This document shows, piece by piece, positions 51,658-59,931 of a stretch of DNA of 63,325 nucleotides. Position numbers and translations under genes: made by a program. Origin of the DNA: a bacterium (GTDB lineage: Bacteria > B130-G9). Every line of letters starts with the position of its first letter. The stretch's first letter is position 1. The stretch is from the NCBI GenBank assembly GCA_035527515.1, contig DATLAJ010000157.1:1-63325 (forward strand), in the 5' to 3' direction. The notes beneath the pieces are model-generated. The model had not been told where the DNA came from, searched no databases, and was given only the letters and a program-made list of their open reading frames with translations.

Positions 51658-54156
51658 TCATCCGTGCAGCCTTTGACAACTGGAAGCACTAATACCAAAG
51701 CATTTGCCGGCGAGGCGGTCGAGCGCGGGCTGGGCTGCGGACAAGAGCTCGAGCTGCCCCTGGTCTGCGGCGTGATGGCATGTCCTTGAGAGCTGCGCGA
51801 GGTCGGCGTGGAGACTCTTGCTCGCATCGTATTCGGGGATTTTGACGTATTCCATGATGTGCGGCGGGGCGAAGCTCTTGCCGCCGGCGACTGAGTAGCT
51901 GCGCACCAGGAAGTTGACGAGCGAGGAGTTGAGCATCGCGCAGAGGTAGTGCGCCTCGTCCTCACTCCTGCAGGCGACGAACGCATGTGTGTTGTGGGGC
52001 AGGACGGGTTTTTCGCCCTCGAACGGCAGGACAGCAGCCTCCATCTTGGAGCCCATTATCCGCCAGCCGACCCGCCATCTTTCAAGCGTGTAGGTCCCGA
52101 CGTTGAACATCGACCAGAAAGGGTGGCGCTTTGGGGTGAAGTATTTCTTGAACGCAGCCCGTTGCCTGAGCTGCCGCTCAAACCGGCTGAGGTACATCAG
52201 CGTTTGGGGGTATTTGGCCTTCATGGTCTCCTCGGCGATGCCTCTTCGCGTCTTGGGGTCCTGGGCAAGGATCACGTGCACAGACGGGCGGGCGTCCCAT
52301 TTCCTCAGGTCGCGGCCCAGAAGATGTGCATAGACGAGGTCCGGCTCGATAACAGCCCTGACCTTTTTGACCATGATCTTCCCAATGTCGTGGATGTTCT
52401 CGATGACGAGATCGCCGTTCGGAAGCGACTCAACAATCCTGACGATGAAGCAGCCGGAAAGGCCCGCGCAGTTCACGCCCTCCCAGGCCTTGTAGGGCGA
52501 CGGGCCGATCATCTTGCGGATCGGCTCCATAAGACCATAAGGCACAGTCAGCCAAGAGGACCCCAGCCTCTCCTTATCAACCGGTGAGGCTACGAGCTCC
52601 GACCGCTCGGCGAGGTCGATGGGCGAGGCGCGGTCGGCGGGTAGTGTCGTCTGGCCACCCCGCCTTTTGCTCCAGACGGTGTAGGGCACGGGATAGCGGG
52701 TCGGGCTGTCTGAGCGTTCGCATATTAAAAGCGCTGTGCGGTTCGCGGCGTCGGGAAATGGCGAGAGGGCTGTCAGGTCGTGCACAGCCTTCACGTTTAT
52801 GAACACTGTCCCCGGGCGCCCGCGGAAGAAGAAACGTCGGAAGCCCTCGCCAGCGCCTCGTGTCTTGAAGGCGCTCTGGGTGATCAGAAAGCCGAGCTTG
52901 CCGCCATTCTTCAGGAGGCGGTCAACGGAGCGATAGACGAATAGCATGGAGAGGTCCTTCTTGGCGCCGCCCATTTGGCCCTTGTTGCCCGCAAGCGAGA
53001 AGAGACCGTAATCGCTCCAGAGCGGTTTCGTGGCCTCGCGATACTCTTTTGAAAGGTTGTCCCAGAGCACCCAGGGGGGATTGCCTACGACCAGGTCAAA
53101 GCGACCTTCGTTCAGTTCAGTAGCGGTTCTGGACGATAGGCCTCCAGACTTCCGTTCTTCGTCCTGTTCTGTGATTAAGTCGAACGTATGAACTGGGATA
53201 TCGAGGCAGCGATCAAACGGCAGCATTGAGCGAATCGTGATGATGTAGTTGGCTTTTGCGGCGAGGGTCGCCAGTGGGTTGACATCAACACCGACGATGC
53301 TGGGCAAATGACGCTTTCTCGACGAGGCTTCACGGGGTCCAGTCGGTGCTGCGCTCAGAGTCCGGCCGAGGGCGCGCGTCAGAAAGGCGCCGGAGCCGCA
53401 CGACGGGTCGATCAGCTTCATAGACGGGTCGCCGTCGTATCCAACGCTGTCCAGAACGAAATCCACTAGCCACTCCGGCGTGTAGTACTCGCCGAGTGAG
53501 TGTCGGAGCACACGTGGGATGAGCGAGGCGTAGAGTTCCCCGAAGAGCTCGTGGGCGTCAGCGCTGCCGTCCGGACGCGGTCCCAGCTCGTAGCTCGACA
53601 GCCGCTTGGTCATCTCTCGGAATAGGAGGTTCGCGCGGTCCGGAAATGCGCTCGAGTACCATCCAAAACAGTCGTCCGCGGGGAAGTTGCCTATGCCGAC
53701 CTTTCGGAATGCGTGTCCGTTCTCGATTGACAGGAGCTGGTCAATTGAGGGCGAAAGTGGCTCGTAGTTGGACTGAATCGCGCTTTCGAGACGGTGCGAG
53801 ACTGCGTAGGCGGCGACTGCCTTGACCACGAGGGCGTAATAGGTCTGGACAGCGAAAAGCAGCTGCCGAGGCGCTGCATTGATGTGGCGAAAAGCCCGGC
53901 CAAACGGTGTGGAATCGGGATCAGCAAGCAGATTCTTGGCCCCGGACGGGAGGGCCTGGCTGGCGTTCCATGCCGCAAATAGCTCCTCTTCGTCGCTGCC
54001 TTCGGCCAGTGCGTCGCAGAGGTCTTGAACTGCGCGCTTTGCGATCGGCCCTTTTGGCCCGAAGTCGGCCGCTATCTGCGTGCTATCAAGCCGCTTGCGC
54101 TCTGGGCTGGGCGATTGTGTTCGGGCAACTGCTCGTTTTGTCATGTCGCTGGACAC
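51658..54156 (-). CDS. Large N6-adenine DNA methylase (Eco57I/TaqI-like), orphan
   Basis: 832 residues from GTG 54156 (AGGAG 4 nt upstream; ATG codons at 54174 and 54144 are alternatives). Motif I is DPSCGSGAFL (about residue 250), motif IV is NPPW (about 355), of the gamma order, and a large C-terminal target-recognition-like region follows (to SSLVNFLVRSYSV and PPHIMEYVKIPE, as in TaqI_C domains). The first 220 residues show no PD-(D/E)xK nuclease motif that I can find, so a combined type IIG enzyme is not supported. No restriction or specificity gene is adjacent. It may be a solitary methylase or the remainder of a phage-defence system. Confidence 0.85.
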   Translation of the reverse strand: MSSDMTKRAVARTQSPSPERKRLDSTQIAADFGPKGPIAKRAVQDLCDALAEGSDEEELFAAWNASQALPSGAKNLLADPDSTPFGRAFRHINAAPRQLLFAVQTYYALVVKAVAAYAVSHRLESAIQSNYEPLSPSIDQLLSIENGHAFRKVGIGNFPADDCFGWYSSAFPDRANLLFREMTKRLSSYELGPRPDGSADAHELFGELYASLIPRVLRHSLGEYYTPEWLVDFVLDSVGYDGDPSMKLIDPSCGSGAFLTRALGRTLSAAPTGPREASSRKRHLPSIVGVDVNPLATLAAKANYIITIRSMLPFDRCLDIPVHTFDLITEQDEERKSGGLSSRTATELNEGRFDLVVGNPPWVLWDNLSKEYREATKPLWSDYGLFSLAGNKGQMGGAKKDLSMLFVYRSVDRLLKNGGKLGFLITQSAFKTRGAGEGFRRFFFRGRPGTVFINVKAVHDLTALSPFPDAANRTALLICERSDSPTRYPVPYTVWSKRRGGQTTLPADRASPIDLAERSELVASPVDKERLGSSWLTVPYGLMEPIRKMIGPSPYKAWEGVNCAGLSGCFIVRIVESLPNGDLVIENIHDIGKIMVKKVRAVIEPDLVYAHLLGRDLRKWDARPSVHVILAQDPKTRRGIAEETMKAKYPQTLMYLSRFERQLRQRAAFKKYFTPKRHPFWSMFNVGTYTLERWRVGWRIMGSKMEAAVLPFEGEKPVLPHNTHAFVACRSEDEAHYLCAMLNSSLVNFLVRSYSVAGGKSFAPPHIMEYVKIPEYDASKSLHADLAQLSRTCHHAADQGQLELLSAAQPALDRLAGKCFGISASSCQRLHG

Positions 54157-54210
54157 AAAGCTCCTTTGGCGCATGTCGGCCTGTATCGGCCCGTTGTGGG
54201 AGCGCTCGGC

Positions 54211-55626
54211 CTAGACCGAACGCTCAAGCCACCTTCCTTTTCTGTACCACGAGGCGATCAGCAGTGTATCGAAGACGCTCCCAATTATGAAAGCCCACCA
54301 TATCACCGCCTCGGTCGCGGAGAAGGCGTAGATGGCGACCGCCATTAGGCTGAGCCGCAGTGCCTCGGCCAAGAGCCCTATTACGGTCGGCGGCAGCGTG
54401 TCCCCGGAGCCATTGAAGGCGCTGACGAGAACGAGCCTGACCGATTGGAGCAAGGCGGAGAAGACCATGATCTTGAGGGCGATGACAGCCACCCTTGCGA
54501 CCGCTGCATCGGCCGTGAACGCGCCCATCAGCTGAGGCGCAAAGATGAAGATGCCCGCACCTATGGGCGCACACATCAAGAACGCCACCACAGTTGCGGT
54601 CTTCACGGTCTTAAGTGCCATTTGCTTGCGACATGCGCCCAGGCAATGGCCGACGATCGCCGACGAGCCAAGTCCCATTCCGACTGCGAAGATAGTTGTG
54701 AAACCAAGTATCTGGCCCGCGAAACCGTATGCTGCAACGACGGTCGTGCCGAACAGTGCGACGAAGTACGCGGTTGCGAACCCGGCAACGGACCTCGCGA
54801 TCCCCTCGAGCCAGGGAGGCGCGCCGACCTTGAGAATCCTCGCCATGACGTCCAGGTCAGGCATCCAGCCCTTTAAGAGTCTAAACTTCACGCTCGTTTT
54901 TGGTGAGTGCAGCATGAGAAAGCCGGCGATGCAGCATACGAGAAGCGATATTCCCTTCGCGATGGCTGAACCACTGACGCCAAGCCCGAGGCCAATCCCG
55001 GCGCCCTTGCGGAGTATCTCCCATCCGCCGATGTGCAGCGATAAGGGCGAACTGTCGAACATCATGAGCGGTGCAAGGATTATGTTCAGCCCGGTTGTGA
55101 GAAACATCAGATGCATCGCGCGCCGTGCATCGCCCATCCCCCTGAACGCCGTGAACATGCTCCACGAGACGAAGTTGAACGGCAGACCGATGAATATCCA
55201 GAAGCCGTATTCAGAACCGAGCGCGGCCACTAGTGGCTCGGCGTTCATCCACAAAAGAACCGAGCGAAGAAGCCAAAGACCCGCTCCGCCCGCAAGAATG
55301 GCGAACCCGAACTTGAGCAAGAGCGTCTGCTTGATCGCATTCTCCGTTCCCTCGTAGTCCTTCTCCCCGAAGCGCCTCGAGATGACGGATACTGAACCTG
55401 AGCCGACGAGGGAGTTGGTCGTGGAGAGAACACCTGCGAACGCCCCAAAGAGCGTCATCCCCGCCACGGCTGAGCTGCCGATAAGCCCCAAGAAATAGAT
55501 GTCGAACAGCGCACAGACCATAGTCGTGCCGAAGCCGATCATCGAGGGAACGCCCATTGATATGACGTTGTGAAGGACGCTGCCCTCGGTCAGGTCCCTG
55601 GGTCGAACAATTCCTACTGGTCGCAT
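54211..55626 (-). CDS. MATE-family multidrug/toxin exporter
   Basis: 471 residues with twelve membrane helices in two similar halves, characteristic of the MATE family. Conserved pieces are GVPSMIGFGTTMVCALFDIY, SVISRRFGEKDY and the second-half equivalent GHCLGACRKQMA. It exports cationic compounds or lipid-linked substrates by Na+ or H+ exchange; the substrate is not predictable. GGAGG lies 5 nt before the ATG. It is transcribed toward the methylase gene, 54 bp apart, so the two may share a transcript. Confidence 0.93.
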   Translation of the reverse strand: MRPVGIVRPRDLTEGSVLHNVISMGVPSMIGFGTTMVCALFDIYFLGLIGSSAVAGMTLFGAFAGVLSTTNSLVGSGSVSVISRRFGEKDYEGTENAIKQTLLLKFGFAILAGGAGLWLLRSVLLWMNAEPLVAALGSEYGFWIFIGLPFNFVSWSMFTAFRGMGDARRAMHLMFLTTGLNIILAPLMMFDSSPLSLHIGGWEILRKGAGIGLGLGVSGSAIAKGISLLVCCIAGFLMLHSPKTSVKFRLLKGWMPDLDVMARILKVGAPPWLEGIARSVAGFATAYFVALFGTTVVAAYGFAGQILGFTTIFAVGMGLGSSAIVGHCLGACRKQMALKTVKTATVVAFLMCAPIGAGIFIFAPQLMGAFTADAAVARVAVIALKIMVFSALLQSVRLVLVSAFNGSGDTLPPTVIGLLAEALRLSLMAVAIYAFSATEAVIWWAFIIGSVFDTLLIASWYRKGRWLERSV

Positions 55627-56101
55627 AACTCCTCCAAAGAAAGCCGAAGGCTATTGCTACAAACCCGCAACGTCAAGCCAAGTGCAGCAACGTTCTAATC
55701 CGGATAATTCATAAACCAATCTGAGACGGGTTAAGTTCTCCGGCCTGAGGAATAACCACCGAGACACAGAGTCACAGAGAGAGCGAGCCCTATGTATGCG
55801 TGCTCTACGTAGAGGCTGTGTTTGAGGAGGGATCAGAGCTGTTGCCTGAAGGCACGAGGGAATGAGGCCCTGTCGATGGTCACAAGTTGCATAAAAACCG
55901 CCCGCTCGCATGAATGATTCACAAGCGGCACAATCCGCAATTGGTTGGAACGGAACGCTCGCGATTGACTTTGTGGCCACGAATGTTGTATCCTTGGTGC
56001 CAGATGGTTATAACAATGAAGAGAAGGCCTAACAAACAGGATGCAACCGACGGGTTACAGCCGGCACTAGGCCGCAACCTCCGGGAGAGAGAGGAGATGA
56101 G
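55627..56101. other. Intergenic spacer with short CACAGAG repeat
   Basis: Divergent region between the MATE and DUF4062 genes. 55756-55785 contains the imperfect tandem (A/T)CACAGAG (55764-55771, 55772-55779), part of an ACCGAGACACAGAGTCACAG stretch of a type often scattered in intergenic DNA of environmental genomes (recalled, not searched). No gene is evident. Confidence 0.5.
55986..56014 (+). promoter_or_regulatory. Possible promoter of the DUF4062 gene
   Basis: TTGTAT (55986-55991), 17-nt spacer, TATAAC (56009-56014). The -10 is good, the -35 weak. About 85 bp upstream of the ATG. Confidence 0.4.
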
Positions 56102-57271
56102 ATGCCGATAGCACACCAGCCATCAGTATTCGTCAGTTCGACCTGTTATGACCTCGCTCAGGTTCGCCATGACTTGCGCCTCTTTATCGAGTCGCTCGGC
56201 ATGATGCCAGTTCTATCTGAGTTCAATTCGTTTCCGGTTGACCCAAGCCTTGATGCCGTGGGCAACTGCCTGGCAGCTGTCAAAGACAAAGCAGACGTGT
56301 TTGTCTTGATTATAGGGGGCCGATACGGATCGGAGACTGACACCGGTAAGTCCGTTACCAATCTCGAATATCTACAAGCGAAAGCAAAGGGCATCCCACG
56401 ATATGTATTCATACAAAAGGGAATCCTTGCGAATCTTCCGGTCTGGCAGAACAACAAATCTGCTGACTTCACTTCCGTAGTCGACTCAGCAAAGCTCTTC
56501 GAGTTCGTGGAGTGGCTCCGTGATCCTGAGGAAACTTGGACTTTCCCTTTCGAATCTGCCCAAGACATTATTGATACTCTTCGGAAACAAATGGCATACC
56601 TATTCAAAGACGCGCTCGATATCCGCAGCAAGGTGATGGGTTCGGGCGTATCCGAATCGCTGCAAGATCTATCGGCAAAAGCATTGATGCTCGCCGTTCA
56701 AAAGCCATTTGCATGGGAATACTTGCTCTTCGCGCAGGTTTTTGCCGATGAGGTCGCCCGTTCGTCTGCCATCAAGAGGGATTTGGAGTACGGTATTACC
56801 CTTGGCCGAGGTGTTCGTCTGGGTGACCTCCAAGGATTCCGCGATTGGACTCAGATCAAGTCCGGGGAAATGATCTCCTTGGTCAAATCCGCAGACAAGA
56901 TGGTCAACGTTGCTCTCGCAGAAGCTCTGGGTGCTCCAGGAGATGTCGGAAAGATTGTCTACGTGGCACGAAGGTTAGGGCAGGTCTACCAGCGACTGAT
57001 TGAGTGGTCTTTGGAGTGCAAGCAGGCTGAGGTGGAAGAGGAGTTCGCTGGCGCTCTCACCGTCCTTTACGGGTGGTCACAGAAGTTCCTTGCTCAACTA
57101 GAAAACTGGTCACGGACTCTGCCGGATGAGATCAGCAGTTCAATATCCCGATATCAGAAGACGAAGGAACCCGAATCGTTGGTTCTCTCTCTGACACTGA
57201 CACCTCCGGATGTGAAAGCTTTCTCGGAAGAGCTTCGTCGCCTGGAGGTACGTTTCCGGACATCCTATTGA
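56102..57271 (+). CDS. DUF4062-domain protein
   Basis: 389 residues. The N-terminal DUF4062 domain (about 7-100) opens PSVFVSSTCYDLAQVRHDL, carries LIIGGRYGSETD and ends YVFIQK. This fold is TIR-like in overall pattern and is frequently joined to NTPase or effector domains. Here the rest (100-389) is helical with no recognised catalytic motif. A GAGGAG lies before the ATG. It stands at the left of the island with HicAB and the restriction-modification genes; a role in defence or signalling is inference from context. Possible truncation of a longer multi-domain relative cannot be excluded. Confidence 0.82.
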   Translation: MPIAHQPSVFVSSTCYDLAQVRHDLRLFIESLGMMPVLSEFNSFPVDPSLDAVGNCLAAVKDKADVFVLIIGGRYGSETDTGKSVTNLEYLQAKAKGIPRYVFIQKGILANLPVWQNNKSADFTSVVDSAKLFEFVEWLRDPEETWTFPFESAQDIIDTLRKQMAYLFKDALDIRSKVMGSGVSESLQDLSAKALMLAVQKPFAWEYLLFAQVFADEVARSSAIKRDLEYGITLGRGVRLGDLQGFRDWTQIKSGEMISLVKSADKMVNVALAEALGAPGDVGKIVYVARRLGQVYQRLIEWSLECKQAEVEEEFAGALTVLYGWSQKFLAQLENWSRTLPDEISSSISRYQKTKEPESLVLSLTLTPPDVKAFSEELRRLEVRFRTSY

Positions 57272-57392
57272 ACCTATCTCCCGAACAGACAGGTCCAGGC
57301 CAAGCGTCTAGAGGCCCACCCCTAGGACTTCGTTGCGCCAGCAGCGCCTTCAGCGTCTTGCTCGGGTTTGGCGGTTGTGTTAAGTTGTCGTC

Positions 57393-57647
57393 ATGGGCAA
57401 ACACGAGAAGCTGTACCAGCACATACTGATGCGTCGGTCAGACGCGAACATCCCTTTTGACGGGCTGTGCGAGCTTCTCAAGCGACTTGGTTTTGAGGAA
57501 CGGGTGAGGGGCGATCACCACATCTTCACGATGGAGGGGGTCGAAGAAATCCTCAATCTACAGCCCAGAGACGGAAAGGGAAAACCATACCAAGTCAAGC
57601 AGGTCAGGCATGTGATCTTAAGGTATAACCTCCTATTGGGAGAATGA
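57393..57647 (+). CDS. hicA: HicA-family mRNA interferase toxin
   Basis: 84 residues. The fold signature LLKRLGFEERVRGDHHIF holds the active-site His; the usual Gly-Ser-His is Gly-Asp-His here. The end VKQVRHVILRYNLLL is typical of this YcfA-like subgroup. HicA toxins cleave mRNA and are blocked by HicB, encoded next. The hicB start lies 2 nt after the hicA stop. The start ATG 57393 is supported by the family-typical opening MGKHEKL, though its ribosome site is weak. A degenerate second copy of this opening is at 58792. Confidence 0.88.
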   Translation: MGKHEKLYQHILMRRSDANIPFDGLCELLKRLGFEERVRGDHHIFTMEGVEEILNLQPRDGKGKPYQVKQVRHVILRYNLLLGE

Positions 57648-57649
57648 GC

Positions 57650-57862
57650 ATGGATGCAAGATACGAGATCATCATTTTTTGGAGTGAGGCGGACGGCGCG
57701 TTTGTTGCTGAGGTTCCGGAGCTTGCAGGCTGCATGGCAGACGGCAGAACGCGCCAGGAAGCCCTCTCAAATGCCGAGCGGATCATCAAGGAGTGGATCG
57801 AGACTGCCGAAGAGCTCGGCAGGCCGATTCCCCAGCCGAAGGGTCGCCTCGCCTACGCATGA
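57650..57862 (+). CDS. hicB: HicB-family antitoxin
   Basis: 70 residues from ATG 57650 (GGGAG at 7 nt; the ATG at 57644 has only 1 nt spacing). The partial RNase H-like fold is plain: YEIIIFWSEADGAFVAEVPEL, then AGCMADGRTRQEAL. This short HicB lacks the C-terminal DNA-binding domain of longer family members, so it neutralises HicA but may not repress the operon by itself. Confidence 0.9.
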   Translation: MDARYEIIIFWSEADGAFVAEVPELAGCMADGRTRQEALSNAERIIKEWIETAEELGRPIPQPKGRLAYA

Positions 57863-57948
57863 GCGAAGCGTCGAAGAGGCGCAAATGCCATACAATGATG
57901 GATAAGGAGCTGCTTCGCCAACTTCCGAAAGCATGACTATTCAAATGA

Positions 57949-58095
57949 AGCAGACCATGTGACCAGCCCCCGGTTCAAAGGAAATGGGGCTATATAGAGG
58001 AGGCTGGGAAGTATCTGAGGGTGATTCTCCTAAGAGATGGGGAAACCGTTCATAACGCCTTTTTCGATAGAGACTTCAGGGAGGAAACGCCATGA
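57949..58095 (+). pseudogene. C-terminal remnant of the partner gene of the first DUF2283
   Basis: An open frame of 48 codons without a start reads KWGYIEEAGKYLRV and DGETVHNAFFDRDF and stops with TGA overlapping the next ATG by 4 nt (ATGA). Upstream the frame is broken by a stop at 57946-57948; reading continues in another frame, as after a frameshift. I recall small proteins of this type encoded directly before DUF2283 genes. This copy retains only the C-terminal part. Confidence 0.55.
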
Positions 58096-58298
58096 AAATA
58101 CGGTATTTTGCAGACACGGATACTGCGCTGATTGAACTTTCTGATGCACCCATTGCGGAAACAAGAGAGATATCGGAGAACCTCTATATCGATTTGGACG
58201 GGAAGGGCAACCTTGTTAGCATGACAATAGAGCATGCAGAAGAGAAGGCGAATATCTCTGAGGTTTCATTCCTACAAATGGCAAAAAGCACCGCCTGA
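58092..58298 (+). CDS. DUF2283 protein (first)
   Basis: 68 residues, the standard DUF2283 length and pattern: MKIRYFADTDTALIELSD, then EISENLYIDLDGKGNLVSM. It is a small beta-rich protein, commonly paired with a small gene upstream in a toxin-antitoxin-like layout. Here the upstream partner is decayed but the ATGA overlap with it is preserved. The function is not established. Confidence 0.85.
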   Translation: MKIRYFADTDTALIELSDAPIAETREISENLYIDLDGKGNLVSMTIEHAEEKANISEVSFLQMAKSTA

Positions 58299-58435
58299 CA
58301 AGAAAATCAGGCAACCGTTCTGCCCCCTTTGTTTGTGCAAGGCATAGGGTTCGCCACGCCGGCCCGGTAGGACGTGCCCTTCGACCAGAAAACAAATGAT
58401 TCCTTTCTCTGCGGGCCTGCCGTATCATGCGACCC

Positions 58436-58513
58436 ATGAGTGAGTACGGTTTTACAGACTATTTCCTCAACGAGGTGCTGCGGAAACGACCGCGCAGGAG
58501 ATTCAAGAGATGA
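58436..58513 (+). pseudogene. N-terminal remnant of the partner gene of the second DUF2283
   Basis: A 25-codon frame, MSEYGFTDYFLNEVLRKRP then RRRFKR and stop, whose TGA overlaps the ATG of the following DUF2283 gene. The opening resembles the N-terminus of the small proteins I recall before DUF2283 genes; the middle and C-terminal part are missing. This looks like an internal deletion that kept both ends of the gene. It complements the remnant at 57949-58095, which keeps only the C-terminal part. Confidence 0.5.
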
Positions 58514-58728
58514 AGCTGAACTACTACCGGGAGACCGATTCTCTGTATATTGACCTTTCGTCCAAGCCGAGTGTGGAGAGCAAGGAGATTTCGGAGGGCA
58601 TCGTCTTGGACTACGATGCCGAGGGCAATCTGGTCGGGATCGATATCGACAATGCAAGCCACAAGATTGACCTGAAGGAAGTGATCCTCAACAAGATTCC
58701 GGCTGAGGTCGAGGCTGTGATGGCGTGA
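58510..58728 (+). CDS. DUF2283 protein (second)
   Basis: 72 residues: MKLNYYRETDSLYIDLSS, EISEGIVLDYDAEGNLVGID. It is clearly homologous to the protein at 58092 but not a recent duplicate. Start ATG overlaps the preceding partner remnant. Possibly an orphan antitoxin; the role is inferred from neighbours only. Confidence 0.85.
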   Translation: MKLNYYRETDSLYIDLSSKPSVESKEISEGIVLDYDAEGNLVGIDIDNASHKIDLKEVILNKIPAEVEAVMA

Positions 58729-58750
58729 AGACTGTCGAACCGCCGGCCTG

Positions 58751-58866
58751 CTGGCGAGACCGATCCCACAGCCGAAGGGCGCCTCGCCTGCTTGGGCAAA
58801 CACGAGAAACCGCGTACACACATAATGATGCGTCGGTCAGACGCGAACGTCCTGGTGGCCCCATAA
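58751..58866 (+). pseudogene. Relic of a second hicB-end/hicA-start
   Basis: 58756-58790 repeats the last codons of hicB with a few changes (GACCGATCCCACAGCCGAAG against GGCCGATTCCCCAGCCGAAG). Directly after it, TTG 58792 opens a 24-codon frame MGKHEKPRTHIMMRRSDANV that mirrors the HicA opening MGKHEKLYQHILMRRSDANI and then ends at TAA (58864-58866). It is the debris of another HicAB-like locus or a partial duplication of the one 1.3 kb upstream. Confidence 0.6.
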
Positions 58867-58908
58867 TCGGGTCTTGAGAAAGACCGGCAAAAACGATACA
58901 AGATCCTC

Positions 58909-59922
58909 ATGACTGTTAAACTGCGAGCGCCACAGAATAGAACACTTGTCCTGTCGGATGCAGACCGGCGACGCTGCTCGCAGGCACTGCGACATGTTGA
59001 CTCCGCTGTCTCATTGGCGGAGGTCTTAGATTCGACCATCTGCCAAGACGCTTTTGAGGTGTTGCCTCGTCTGCCGTGCGGCGTCTTTGATCTCATCGTG
59101 GCCGACCCGCCCTACAACCTGACGAAGTCGTTCAACGGCAGGACGTTTAAGCAGACCGACCTCGACCAATACGAGGCGTGGCTTGGCTCGTGGTTGCCGG
59201 AGATGCGACGCCTTTTGAAACCCACTGGGTCTATTTACGTCTGCGGGGACTGGCGCTCATCGGCGGCCATTCATCGAGTTCTTCTCGGGAGTTTCAACGT
59301 CAGGAATCGGATTTCGTGGGAGCGCGAGAAAGGCCGGGGAGCCAAGACTAACTGGAAGAACAACACGGAGGATATCTGGTTCGCCACCGTTTCCGATGAC
59401 TACGTTTTCAACGTTGACGATGTGAAGCTGAAGCGGCGTGTCATTGCTCCGTACACCGATCCCCGCGGGAGGCCCAAAGACTGGGAGAAGACCGATCAAG
59501 GCAACTTCCGCATCACGCATCCCTCGAATATCTGGACGGACATGACTGTTCCCTTCTGGTCGATGCCGGAGAACACAGACCACCCCACGCAGAAGCCTGA
59601 GAAGCTCCTCGCGAAGGTCATCCTCGCCAGTTCCAATGTCGGCGATGTCGTCTTCGACCCCTTCCTGGGCTCTGGAACGACGTCAGTGGTTGCCAAGAAA
59701 CTCCGACGCCACTACGTTGGCATCGAGATTGATGCGGAGTTCTGCTGCTTGGCAGAAAGGCGGCTCGAACTCGCCGAACGGGAACCAAGCATTCAGGGAT
59801 ACTCAGACGGTATTTTTTGGGAACGAAACACCCTGACCGACCAGAACAACGGGCGTGACTCGAGGCGCGCCCCCAATCGGGTGCAGCGCACCTTTTTCGA
59901 TGACATCAGAATCGGGAGGTGA
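58909..59922 (+). CDS. Type II DNA methyltransferase, beta class
   Basis: 337 residues. Motif IV DPPY at 66-69 precedes motif I (DPFLGSGTT, about residue 250), the beta-class order used by N6-adenine and N4-cytosine methyltransferases; DPPY can belong to either. HPTQKPEKLL and HYVGIEIDAEFC are typical. The start has a weak ribosome site, and the first 40 residues are poorly conserved-looking. The restriction endonuclease gene begins 9 bp after its stop, so the two form a restriction-modification unit. The target sequence cannot be read from the protein alone. Confidence 0.92.
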   Translation: MTVKLRAPQNRTLVLSDADRRRCSQALRHVDSAVSLAEVLDSTICQDAFEVLPRLPCGVFDLIVADPPYNLTKSFNGRTFKQTDLDQYEAWLGSWLPEMRRLLKPTGSIYVCGDWRSSAAIHRVLLGSFNVRNRISWEREKGRGAKTNWKNNTEDIWFATVSDDYVFNVDDVKLKRRVIAPYTDPRGRPKDWEKTDQGNFRITHPSNIWTDMTVPFWSMPENTDHPTQKPEKLLAKVILASSNVGDVVFDPFLGSGTTSVVAKKLRRHYVGIEIDAEFCCLAERRLELAEREPSIQGYSDGIFWERNTLTDQNNGRDSRRAPNRVQRTFFDDIRIGR

Positions 59923-59931
59923 AGGCGAAAC

